21,197 nt of DNA from JBBRBB01 sp038206235 (lineage in GTDB: Bacteria; Bacteroidota; Bacteroidia; Chitinophagales; Chitinophagaceae), in the NCBI GenBank assembly GCA_038206235.1, contig JBBRBB010000046.1, positions 1-21,197 on the forward strand, in the 5' to 3' direction. Both the position numbers and the translations under genes were made by a program. The notes beneath the pieces are model-generated. The model ran no database searches and was not told where the DNA came from. It saw nothing but the letters and a program-made list of their open reading frames with translations. Of the stretch, positions 1 through 6,500 are shown piece by piece. Position 1 is the stretch's first letter, and every line of letters starts with the position of its first letter.

Positions 1-33
1 TTTTTTAGCCATTTAGCTTACCAAAAAAAGTAA

Positions 34-68
34 GGGTTGAACAAACAAATTTGCGCAACCCCTTTTTT
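34..68. terminator. Rho-independent terminator-like hairpin
   Basis: A 6-bp stem (gggttg at 34-39, caaccc at 56-61) is followed on the plus strand by a T run at 63-68. On the minus strand it is followed by ttacttttttt, so it could work both ways. Read on the minus strand it directly follows the conserved segment at 63-115, so it may terminate a short minus-strand transcript. No gene is visible to its left. Confidence 0.5.
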
Positions 69-115
69 CGTATAAGCATCAACCTTATTGCTGACAAGTT
101 GGTCTCCACCAGAGC
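63..115 (-). repeat. Conserved ~50-bp segment, copy 1 (possible small RNA)
   Basis: Read on the minus strand, this segment aligns with 353-402 read on the plus strand. Shared blocks are gctctg, tggaga, caac, cag, ataa and finally acgaaaaa, with about 25 of the first 32 positions identical. Several differences are G/C swaps or transitions. It runs straight into the hairpin at 34-61. A weak promoter-like TTAGTTTG lies upstream on the minus strand (148-155). The alignment is seen in the sequence; an RNA function is inference. Confidence 0.4.
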
Positions 116-219
116 TTGGTTCCTCTTCGGGTTGACAGTGCCTTTTACAAACTAAAACTCAATTAACTACCAACTATTTTTCAGTACATTACCTGAAAAA
201 ATTGTTGAATAATAAGGTA

Positions 220-240
220 TAATGGACATTTGTAATGGTA
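220..240 (+). repeat. 21-bp IS end, outer left copy
   Basis: This 21-bp sequence begins taatggaca and ends aatggta. It is identical to 260-280 in the same orientation and to 1417-1437 in inverted orientation. With the transposase between them, these are best read as insertion-sequence terminal repeats. This outer copy is an extra left end, 40 bp outside the inner one. Confidence 0.75.
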
Positions 241-259
241 TTTTTTAGACGATACTTTC

Positions 260-280
260 TAATGGACATTTGTAATGGTA
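260..280 (+). repeat. 21-bp IS left terminal repeat, inner copy
   Basis: Identical to 220-240 and, inverted, to 1417-1437. This is the left copy nearest the transposase. The 19 bp between the two left copies show no clear similarity to IS sequence elsewhere in the window. Confidence 0.75.
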
Positions 281-352
281 TTTATTTTTTGGGTTTTAAA
301 AAATTAATTCGTTTGTTATTAACCTTTGCTTTATCAAGCTAAACGGAAGTAG

Positions 353-402
353 GCTCTGCTGGAGAGCAACCTGCCAGGGATAACTTGTAAGCGACGAAAA
401 AG
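353..402 (+). repeat. Conserved ~50-bp segment, copy 2 (possible small RNA)
   Basis: Plus-strand counterpart of the minus-strand segment at 63-115, likewise followed by acgaaaaa and then a terminator hairpin (409-440). It contains gctct-gctgg-agagc, able to form a 5-bp hairpin. The run AACCTG...ATAA...AGCG faintly recalls the 3' half of a TPP riboswitch, but the rest does not fit. Function is unknown. Confidence 0.4.
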
Positions 403-408
403 TCAACT

Positions 409-440
409 TAAAAGAGCTTTCATTGTTGGAGGCTCTTTTA
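409..440. terminator. Bidirectional terminator hairpin
   Basis: A perfect 9-bp stem (taaaagagc at 409-417, gctctttta at 432-440) with a 14-nt loop is followed by a T run on the plus strand (442-447). It lies 17 bp past the transposase stop codon and so can end that minus-strand transcript, and also any plus-strand transcript through 353-402. Confidence 0.65.
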
Positions 441-456
441 ATTTTTTCTGAGCTTC

Positions 457-1218
457 CTATGCCTTCAAAAACTCGTCAATAAACTTTCTTTTTCTTGCTG
501 CTGATAATCCATTATGATTTCTCAATTTATTCTTTAAATCAGCAAAATGTCCATCTATGGCATTAGTAGTATTAGGTATTTTTAAGCTCATATTATCGTA
601 CCATGTAAACAACCAGGGCAAGTTAGTTTTTAGGCTCCTGTAAGCGCTTCTTAGTCTTTTGTGAACGTATCTGTTTTTACCCTGTGCATCTAATTTTCGT
701 TCATTTAAAAAATCGCTCCATTTGATGTGCCATGCGTTTAATCCTCCTTCAAAACTTTCTTTATCCGTTCGTACTAATAATAATACAAATTCCCACAACT
801 CCTTACTGGCTTGCATTTTAGGCTTTCTGGTCAGGTATCTTCTAACTATAGCAACTTGATGAAACTGGCACATCTGTATGGGTATGGCACCAAACAATTG
901 TAGTAATCCTCTGCGCCCATCACATACAATAGCATTAATGATGAAACCTTGTTTTATTAAATAAGCAATACCATCGGCATAGTGCTGATTGGTTTCACTT
1001 TTTACATACAGTTTATATAAGTTTTTACCACTATAGGCATCTTTAAAAAGCATTACTCCATACCCTCTCCCAAAATAGGTAGTATCCATTAAAAGCACTA
1101 CTTCACTTGCCTGTGGTTCAGGCAACCTTAATTGTACTTTATCCAAACGCCTTTGAATGGTTTTTACTGAACAATTGTACCTAATTGCCAATTGCGTGTA
1201 AGTTTGTTTTCTCTCCAC
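457..1218 (-). CDS. IS256-like transposase, variant zinc-binding type (catalytic part)
   Basis: DDE-type transposase that would cut and join the ends of the enclosing element. Numbered from the GTG at 1218, residues about 6-28 read as a helix-turn-helix that would bind the ends. Candidate catalytic acids are D45 (LLMDTTY) and D100 (IVCDGRRG). C117-x2-H120 (CQFH) is the C/H signature of MULE/IS256-type nucleases. The third acid is expected near the TTN motif (NTTNAIDG, 216-223), where this protein has Asp222. The GTG is probably not the true start: the same frame continues upstream through a CxxC...CxxC zinc ribbon to a stop at 1359-1361, so the intact protein would be about 300 residues. Family naming is from motif style, not a database match. 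Confidence 0.75.
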   Translation of the reverse strand: MERKQTYTQLAIRYNCSVKTIQRRLDKVQLRLPEPQASEVVLLMDTTYFGRGYGVMLFKDAYSGKNLYKLYVKSETNQHYADGIAYLIKQGFIINAIVCDGRRGLLQLFGAIPIQMCQFHQVAIVRRYLTRKPKMQASKELWEFVLLLVRTDKESFEGGLNAWHIKWSDFLNERKLDAQGKNRYVHKRLRSAYRSLKTNLPWLFTWYDNMSLKIPNTTNAIDGHFADLKNKLRNHNGLSAARKRKFIDEFLKA

Positions 1219-1367
1219 ATATTCCTTCCAAAGAACTTCATTGTTAATTCTTTCTCCACCTAGAAATTGCTTGCCACATGCTACACATTTAAATCTTTGT
1301 TCACCTCTGGCATAGCCATATTTTAAGGTTATTTTTGACCCACAATAAAAGCAATTTTTTTATTCAT
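1219..1367 (-). pseudogene. Frameshifted N-terminal zinc ribbon of the transposase
   Basis: In frame with the transposase, this stretch encodes CFYC, then after about 18 residues CVAC, the four cysteines of a zinc ribbon. An ATG at 1365-1367, preceded by a GAAAGG ribosome-site-like run, starts in another frame and reads only 12 codons. Seven A residues (minus strand; 1355-1361) lie between: one more A, or a -1 slip, would give M-N-K-K-N-C-F-Y-C and join the two. A one-base deletion, an assembly error in the homopolymer, or slippage during expression would each explain this. Confidence 0.6.
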
Positions 1368-1398
1368 ACCTTTCATTTAAACCAAAGCTAATACCACA

Positions 1399-2871
1399 TT
1401 GAGTTTTAAACGATTTTACCATTACAAATGTCCATTAAGCCTAAACAAAGAACTGCAGTCTTTAAATAAAAAGCTTACTGCGGTTGTTTCAATAGATGTG
1501 AATCCATTTGAAAAAGGAGATTTTAAGCTTGGCTTTACACGCGGCTTTGTTGCATCGCAGGCTTATGTAAATAATTTTGGAAATAATAATAAAGTACGTC
1601 CTAATGATACTGACCTTGTGTTTGATTTGAAACAGCAAAGCGGTCCTGCGCCTAAAGAAAAAAACAAGGACATAAAACCTTACACTTTTGAAAAGCAGTT
1701 TAACTGGATGGGCTGGCAGGCAAGAATGCGTATATATGAAATACTGGATGAAGTTTTGAGAAATAAAAATATGAGTGTTGATGTATTTGCTTACGACCTC
1801 GATGAACCTTTTATTTGCGATACGCTTATTAAGCTTGCAAAAGAAGAGCGTGTAAGAATTATTCTCGACAACGCATCGCTGCATACAGGAGTTGATAAAA
1901 AAGGAATTCCTGCTTTTGAAGATGTTTTTGAAAACATAATAAAGGATGATATAAAAAAAGCTGCGCTTCTTGTACGCGGCAGGTTTAGCCGTTTCAGCCA
2001 CAGTAAAGTATTTATTCAAAAGCTTAATAATAAACCGGTAAAAGTATTAACGGGCTCCACCAACTTTTCAACCAATGGTCTTTATATTAATGCAAACCAT
2101 GTACTCATTTTTAATAATGCAGCAATTGCGCAATTATATGAAGATGTATTTAATGAAAGCTTTGGTACAGACAAAATGAAAGATTTCCGCAATACAGAAA
2201 TTGCTGCAAAGACTTTTGACTTTACAAATAAGAAAGGCATGTCTGATGTAACTTTTCGTTTTTCGCCCCATTCAGACGCATTCGCATTGCAGGAGATAAC
2301 ACAAATTGCAACACGGGTTAAGAAAGCCAGAAGCGATGTGCTCTTTGCAGTAATGAATGATACTACGGGCAGCGGAGACTTACTAAAAACAATTCGCACA
2401 GCACATGAAAGAGATGACATATTTACTTATGGCATTGTAGATAAGAGCAAAGATGTTACGCTGTACAAACCCAACAGTAAAAAAGGAGTACGCGTTGCCG
2501 GTATTGGAAAAGCTAAGAGACTTCCTCCGCCATTTAAAGAAGAAGAAAAAATTCCCGGCATAAGCATACATCACAAATTTGTAGTGGTTGATTTCAAAGG
2601 TAAAAATCCTGTAGTGTTTTGCGGAAGCAGCAACCTTGCCCAAATTGCAGAAACACAAAACGGTGATAACCTTATTGAAATAAGAGACCGTGAAATAGTA
2701 ACTGCATTTGCCATAGAAGCCATGCGGCTGATTGACCATTTTCATTTTCGTAACCGTGAACAGAAAAATGAAATAAATCTTTACACAACAGAATGGTTTA
2801 AGAATTATTATAACCCCAAAGATTTGCGCTGCCTTGAAAGAGAATTATTGGTGAAAGAAAATGATAAGTAG
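1399..2871 (+). CDS. Phospholipase D-like protein, 5' end replaced by IS
   Basis: PLD-superfamily phosphodiesterase with two catalytic HKD-type motifs. The first is H201-S-K203 with GSTNFS at 219-224 and lacks the usual Asp. The second is complete: H391-H-K393, D398, GSSN at 409-412. Such enzymes act on phospholipids or nucleic acids through a phospho-histidine intermediate; the substrate cannot be told here. No signal peptide is seen. The TTG start at 1399 lies inside the insertion sequence, so residues 1-13 come from the IS end (1399-1437) and native sequence begins near residue 14. The original N-terminus is lost, and no matching remainder is recognisable left of the IS. It is either a pseudogene or expressed from the IS end. 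Both motif regions survive intact. Confidence 0.75.
   Translation: MSFKRFYHYKCPLSLNKELQSLNKKLTAVVSIDVNPFEKGDFKLGFTRGFVASQAYVNNFGNNNKVRPNDTDLVFDLKQQSGPAPKEKNKDIKPYTFEKQFNWMGWQARMRIYEILDEVLRNKNMSVDVFAYDLDEPFICDTLIKLAKEERVRIILDNASLHTGVDKKGIPAFEDVFENIIKDDIKKAALLVRGRFSRFSHSKVFIQKLNNKPVKVLTGSTNFSTNGLYINANHVLIFNNAAIAQLYEDVFNESFGTDKMKDFRNTEIAAKTFDFTNKKGMSDVTFRFSPHSDAFALQEITQIATRVKKARSDVLFAVMNDTTGSGDLLKTIRTAHERDDIFTYGIVDKSKDVTLYKPNSKKGVRVAGIGKAKRLPPPFKEEEKIPGISIHHKFVVVDFKGKNPVVFCGSSNLAQIAETQNGDNLIEIRDREIVTAFAIEAMRLIDHFHFRNREQKNEINLYTTEWFKNYYNPKDLRCLERELLVKENDK
1417..1437 (-). repeat. 21-bp IS right terminal repeat
   Basis: Exact inverted copy of 260-280 and 220-240. It marks the right boundary of the IS inside the phospholipase D-like reading frame; bases from 1438 onward belong to the interrupted gene. 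Confidence 0.8.
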
Positions 2872-3102
2872 ATAAAATTTATCTCGGGTGAAAATAAAAA
2901 TTGTTTAATGATTGAGGGGAACCTCCGGTCATATTGATTTTATTCATGCAATGCCAAAATCATTATAAAAATGAATAGATCGTTTTGAAGTTATGTGTAT
3001 TATTTCCGGAACGCGAAACTACTCCTGAATGCTTCGGACAAGCCGCTCCACAAGAATTCCTTTGAATAAACTACTCGCAGAGTCCTGTGGACAAACCACA
3101 AA

Positions 3103-4059
3103 CTACAAACTAAATAACGTATCTACAAACTCATGCTTGTCAAAAACAATCAGGTCGTCTAATTTTTCACCTACGCCAATATATTTTACAGGTATCTTAA
3201 ATTGATTGGCGATTGCAAGCACCACGCCGCCTTTGGCAGTTCCGTCAAGCTTTGTAATTATCATGGCAGTTACATCTGTGGCAGCAGTAAAATGTTTAGC
3301 CTGTTCAAGAGCGTTTTGCCCGGTAGAACCATCGAGAATTAATATCACTTCATGCGGTGCATCGGAAATCACTTTGTTGATTACCCTTTTAATCTTGGTG
3401 AGTTCTTCCATTAAATGAGCTTTGTTGTGAAGACGTCCTGCGGTATCAATAATCACTACATCAAAACCTTTGGCAACAGCGCTTTGCACTGCATCAAAAG
3501 CAACAGCGCCGGGGTCGCTGCCCATGGCTTGTTTTACAATAGGAACACCAACCCGTTCGCTCCAGATGGTGAGCTGCTCAACTGCGGCAGCTCGAAATGT
3601 ATCAGCAGCGCCAAGCAAAACATTTTTACCAGCCTTTTTATAATGATGTGCAAGCTTTCCGATAGTTGTTGTTTTACCAACGCCGTTTACACCAACAATT
3701 AAAATAACGTAAGGCTTTTTGCCTTCGGGTATTTCAAAATCTTTATAAGATTGCTCAGGGGCATCAACGAGCACATTTTCTATTTCTTCCTGTAACAACT
3801 TATTCAATTCACTTGTGCTGATGTATTTATCTTTTGCAACCCTTTGTTCAATGCGCTCAATAACAGCGATGGTTGTATCAATGCCAACATCTGCGCTTAC
3901 CAATGCATCTTCTAAATTATCGAGCACTTCTTCATCAACGGTGCTTTTACCTGCAATGGCTTTTGTTATTTTTGAAAGAAAACCTTCTTTGGTTTTTTGC
4001 AACCCTTCATTCAAACTTTCCTTTTCTTTTTTGCCGAATAATTTATTGAATAAACCCAT
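3103..4059 (-). CDS. ftsY: Signal recognition particle receptor FtsY
   Basis: SRP-receptor GTPase that docks ribosome-SRP complexes at the inner membrane for co-translational membrane-protein insertion. It has an N-terminal helical domain (about 20-95) followed by the NG GTPase: P-loop GVNGVGKTTT at 123-132, DTFRAAA at 153-159, DTAGR at 205-209 and TKLD at 269-272 with GTAKGG after it. At 318 residues it lacks the long acidic A domain of E. coli FtsY, as is usual in Bacteroidota. The ATG at 4059 gives the typical MGLFNKLFGKK membrane-binding start. It lies 51 bp downstream of the nucleotidyltransferase pair and could be co-transcribed with it. Confidence 0.97.
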   Translation of the reverse strand: MGLFNKLFGKKEKESLNEGLQKTKEGFLSKITKAIAGKSTVDEEVLDNLEDALVSADVGIDTTIAVIERIEQRVAKDKYISTSELNKLLQEEIENVLVDAPEQSYKDFEIPEGKKPYVILIVGVNGVGKTTTIGKLAHHYKKAGKNVLLGAADTFRAAAVEQLTIWSERVGVPIVKQAMGSDPGAVAFDAVQSAVAKGFDVVIIDTAGRLHNKAHLMEELTKIKRVINKVISDAPHEVILILDGSTGQNALEQAKHFTAATDVTAMIITKLDGTAKGGVVLAIANQFKIPVKYIGVGEKLDDLIVFDKHEFVDTLFSL

Positions 4060-4110
4060 TATTTATTTTTGATTTTTTGATTTACTTATTCCAGATTTGT
4101 GAGCCAAACA

Positions 4111-4572
4111 TTAAGCCTTTTTATTTTTCTTAATGAGTTGCTCAATATCATTTTTATCTTTAAATCTACCTGCAGCTTTTTTTGCTTTTATTAAGTGTTT
4201 AAGATTAATATATTTAACTTCAATTCCATTTTGAATAAAAGTTTTACAAAGCGGGTATGCTTCTGCAAATGGTATTCCTTTTAATTCACTTAAAATTTCA
4301 ATTCGGTTAGGTTCTTTACCAATTCCCCACACATCAAACTTATTTCCAAGAAAATCCTGTTCATGAAATATAGGAGCGCCGAATAATTGAAACGCTTTTT
4401 TTAGCTTCTGATAATTGGTTGAAGTTTTGTTTACCCAAACATCCATATCTGCAGTGCTTCTTATATAACCATGCAGTATAACTGCATAACCCCCAACTAA
4501 AATATATTCTACCTGTGTTTTGTTAAGTGAATCAATAAAATCCTGGAAGTCCTGATTGAATAAATCTGCCAT
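4111..4572 (-). CDS. Small nucleotidyltransferase, toxin-antitoxin-like
   Basis: A minimal nucleotidyltransferase-fold protein of 153 residues. The signature is VGGYAVILHG at about 26-35, followed by RSTADMDVWV, giving the GG and D-x-D metal-binding residues. A further acidic position may be the D in NKFDVWG or the E in RIEIL. Relatives of this size (MNT and AbiEii-like) often act as one half of toxin-antitoxin or phage-defence pairs, transferring nucleotides to tRNA or a partner protein. Which applies here is not visible. Its start codon overlaps the stop of the upstream partner (TGATG), so the two are translationally coupled. The Lys-rich C-terminus (KKNKKA) may bind nucleic acid. Confidence 0.7.
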   Translation of the reverse strand: MADLFNQDFQDFIDSLNKTQVEYILVGGYAVILHGYIRSTADMDVWVNKTSTNYQKLKKAFQLFGAPIFHEQDFLGNKFDVWGIGKEPNRIEILSELKGIPFAEAYPLCKTFIQNGIEVKYINLKHLIKAKKAAGRFKDKNDIEQLIKKNKKA

Positions 4573-4775
4573 CAGGAAAATTTTCGTTTATCAGTGATTG
4601 TGCGGTCAACTTTGGTTTCAGGTGTTACACCGAATATTTGATTTATGATAAAGCAGGCTGCATTTAGTCTTTCATCTTCCGTTTTATCACACCAATATTT
4701 AGTATGATTGTCTGCTTCGTTAAACGATAATGCCCTCACTTCATTACGATTTAACCGGTATTTTTTTTCATTCAT
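4572..4775 (-). CDS. 67-aa partner of nucleotidyltransferase
   Basis: Small, probably helical protein of 67 residues encoded immediately upstream of the nucleotidyltransferase, with a 1-base stop/start overlap. It carries YWCDKT-x2-ERLNAACFI at about 27-42, then a basic tail. The W-x2-K-T-x2-E-R-L core recurs in the 57-aa protein at 11776-11949, which sits next to the other nucleotidyltransferase. From memory, proteins like this are commonly paired with nucleotidyltransferases in Bacteroidota. A role as antitoxin or specificity partner is inferred from the pairing alone. Confidence 0.65.
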   Translation of the reverse strand: MNEKKYRLNRNEVRALSFNEADNHTKYWCDKTEDERLNAACFIINQIFGVTPETKVDRTITDKRKFS

Positions 4776-4826
4776 GTTTTAATGTGAATTGATAAAACAA
4801 ATTTGAAATATAGGTTATGCGCTTTC

Positions 4827-4845
4827 AAACACCCGGCAAGTGTTT
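4827..4845 (-). terminator. Weak hairpin downstream of ribBA
   Basis: A 6-bp stem (aaacac/gtgttt, 7-nt loop) lies 9 bp beyond the ribBA stop codon. It has no good T run on the minus strand, so it is only a possible terminator. Confidence 0.3.
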
Positions 4846-4854
4846 TAACAGCAA

Positions 4855-6060
4855 TTATTTATGCGTAAGTATTTCATGCCCCAGCTTATCTCTTTTTGTG
4901 GTAAGATATTTTTCGTTGTGTGTGTTGGGTGTAATTTCAATGGGAACAATATCAACAATTTCAAGCCCGTAACCTTTTAAGCCTGCACGCTTTTTGGGGT
5001 TGTTGCTCATGAGGCGCAATTTTGTTGCACCGAGATAGCGAAGAATTTGTGCGCCCACACCATAATCTCTTTCATCCATTCCAAAACCAAGATGCAGGTT
5101 GGCTTCTACGGTATCCATTCCTTCTTCCTGTAATTTATAAGCCTTCAATTTATTCACAAGACCAATGCCGCGACCTTCCTGGTTCATATAAATAATTATC
5201 CCTTTTCCCTCCTGCTGCACCATCTGCATTGCTTTATGCAATTGCTCACCGCAATCGCAACGGAAGCTGCCAAGAATATCTCCCGTAAGACAACTCGAAT
5301 GTACACGTGTGAGAACGGGTTCATCTTTATTCCAACTGCCTTTAATTAATGCAAGATGTTCGCCGCCGGTACTTGTTTCTTTGAATGCAACCAACTTAAA
5401 GTGACCATATTTTGTTGGCAGATCAACACGTACCAACTCTTCAATGAGTGAATCTGTTTTTAAACGATACTCAATCAAATTTTTTATAGAAATAATTTTC
5501 AGGTTGAATTTTTTTGCAATTTCTCTTAAATGCGGAAGCCTTGCCATAGTGCCATCTTCATTCATAATTTCAACCAGCACACCTGCAGATTTAAAGCCTG
5601 CAAGCCTTGCCAAATCAACCGTTGCTTCTGTATGCCCTGCACGCCGCAATACGCCGCCTTTTTTTGCACGAAGCGGAAATATATGTCCGGGTCTGCCAAG
5701 GTCAGCAGGTTTGGTTTCAGGATTAATTAATGCCTGAACCGTTTTTGCCCTGTCGTGTGCGCTGATGCCCGTAGTGCAGCCATGACCAATTAAATCAACA
5801 CTCACTGTGAATGGTGTTTTATGCAAAGCCGTGTTATTGTTTACCATTAAGCCAAGCTGTAATTCATCGGCACGCTCTTCGGTTAGGGGAACACAAATTA
5901 ATCCCCGCCCTTCTTTGCTCATGAAGTTGATTATCTCAGGTGTTACATTGCGTGCGGCCGTCATAAAATCGCCTTCATTTTCGCGGTCTTCATCATCAAC
6001 TACAATCACAAGCTTTCCCTGCTTTATATCTTCAATGGCGCTTTCAATTGTATTGAGCAT
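4855..6060 (-). CDS. ribBA: Bifunctional RibBA: DHBP synthase / GTP cyclohydrolase II
   Basis: Two-domain riboflavin enzyme. The N-terminal RibB half converts ribulose 5-phosphate to 3,4-dihydroxy-2-butanone 4-phosphate; the C-terminal RibA half opens GTP to the pyrimidine precursor. RibB motifs: DDEDRENEGD at 22-31, TGISAHDRAKT at 97-107, GHIFPL at 125-130, HTEATVDL at 143-150. RibA motifs: zinc cysteines C257, C268 and C270 (C-x10-C-x-C) and QEGRGIG at 294-300. The length of 401 residues is normal and both active sites look intact. It stands as a single gene with its own promoter-like box; I see no FMN riboswitch in the short leader. Confidence 0.97.
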   Translation of the reverse strand: MLNTIESAIEDIKQGKLVIVVDDEDRENEGDFMTAARNVTPEIINFMSKEGRGLICVPLTEERADELQLGLMVNNNTALHKTPFTVSVDLIGHGCTTGISAHDRAKTVQALINPETKPADLGRPGHIFPLRAKKGGVLRRAGHTEATVDLARLAGFKSAGVLVEIMNEDGTMARLPHLREIAKKFNLKIISIKNLIEYRLKTDSLIEELVRVDLPTKYGHFKLVAFKETSTGGEHLALIKGSWNKDEPVLTRVHSSCLTGDILGSFRCDCGEQLHKAMQMVQQEGKGIIIYMNQEGRGIGLVNKLKAYKLQEEGMDTVEANLHLGFGMDERDYGVGAQILRYLGATKLRLMSNNPKKRAGLKGYGLEIVDIVPIEITPNTHNEKYLTTKRDKLGHEILTHK

Positions 6061-6077
6061 TTGCTTTTAATTTAGTG

Positions 6078-6085
6078 CAAAGTTA
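6078..6085 (-). promoter_or_regulatory. Bacteroidota -7 box for ribBA
   Basis: TAACTTTG on the minus strand fits the TAnnTTTG consensus and lies 17 bases before the ribBA start, giving a very short leader. A 6-bp inverted repeat (ttacgg at 6083-6088, ccgtaa at 6097-6102) overlaps the upstream edge of the box and could be an operator. No clear -33 TTG is seen. Confidence 0.5.
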
Positions 6086-6167
6086 CGGTTATATTGCCGT
6101 AAGTTGAAGACTCTGCCGATAGCACATTCATGTGATTTTAAAAAGTAAATTCGGAAAAATATAAATT

Positions 6168-6407
6168 ATGGAAACGTCAGTTGTTAGAAGAAAGCTGCAT
6201 GAATATGTTAATAAAAGTGATGACAAATTGATTCAGTTAATGTATGCCTTAACACAAGAATATAATGGAGATGAAGATTTTGAATATGAATTCTCTGATG
6301 AAGATATTAAGTTGTTTAATGAAAGAAGATCAAACCGATTGAGTAGCGAAAGCAAAACGTATAGCTGGGAAGAAGCGAAAACTATTATAAACCGCAAAGA
6401 AAAATAA
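6168..6407 (+). CDS. Putative antitoxin of a RelE/ParE-type module
   Basis: A 79-residue acidic protein whose C-terminus, YSWEEAKTIINRKEK, matches the style of Bacteroidota addiction-module antitoxins: a variable N-terminal region and a short W/V-E-E-A helix that wraps the toxin. The stop codon is followed at once by the ATG of a toxin-like remnant (6408-6500), the usual antitoxin-toxin arrangement. A TAAATTCG box at 6146-6153 could be the -7 element. With no intact toxin it is probably an orphan. Evidence is C-terminal pattern plus context only. Confidence 0.55.
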   Translation: METSVVRRKLHEYVNKSDDKLIQLMYALTQEYNGDEDFEYEFSDEDIKLFNERRSNRLSSESKTYSWEEAKTIINRKEK

Positions 6408-6500
6408 ATGGTCTATAATATCAGGCTCCAAGGTGAAGTGATACATGGGAAGCTTTTGAATGGAATGAGCCGAAACGCGAATCACAACCGATTGGTTTAA
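6408..6500 (+). pseudogene. Remnant of a RelE/ParE-type toxin
   Basis: The open frame from the ATG directly after the antitoxin gives MVYNIRLQGEV, resembling the first strand of ParE/RelE toxins, but stops after 30 codons. In another frame of the same stretch (around 6444-6475) the translation reads WEAFEWNEPKRE, resembling the A-x-E-W-Y-E segment that follows in such toxins. Frameshift plus deletion would explain both pieces. The 3' part of the toxin is missing where the converging methyltransferase gene ends (6497). Confidence 0.45.

Larger units (their letters stand above)
220..1437 (-). mobile_element. Insertion sequence with IS256-like zinc-ribbon transposase
   Basis: Perfect 21-bp inverted terminal repeats (left 260-280, right 1417-1437) enclose one minus-strand transposase gene, giving an element of about 1.18 kb, or 1.22 kb if the outer left repeat at 220-240 is the true end. 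No target-site duplication is visible: the 9 bp outside each left copy do not match the 9 bp to the right of 1437. That suggests a deletion, a second insertion or recombination after insertion. The right end interrupts the phospholipase D-like gene. The 50-bp segment at 353-402 and a hairpin at 409-440 lie inside the element. Family assignment rests on the protein. Confidence 0.75.

Noticed and set aside
353..402. TPP riboswitch
   Set aside because: Only a loose match to AACCTG...ATAA...AGCG; the paired stems and the CUGAGA element are not in place, and no thiamine gene follows.
1489..2019. Long antisense open frame over the phospholipase D-like gene
   Set aside because: Its translation has no family pattern, while the plus strand carries both PLD motifs; it is a shadow of AT-rich coding sequence.
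2872..3102. Possible small gene or RNA between the PLD-like gene and ftsY
   Set aside because: Only very short frames and a 4-bp hairpin (gagg/cctc near 2916) are present; no support for a gene or structured RNA.
6061..6167. FMN riboswitch upstream of ribBA
   Set aside because: The leader is too short and contains none of the conserved RFN elements; only a promoter box and a 6-bp inverted repeat are seen.
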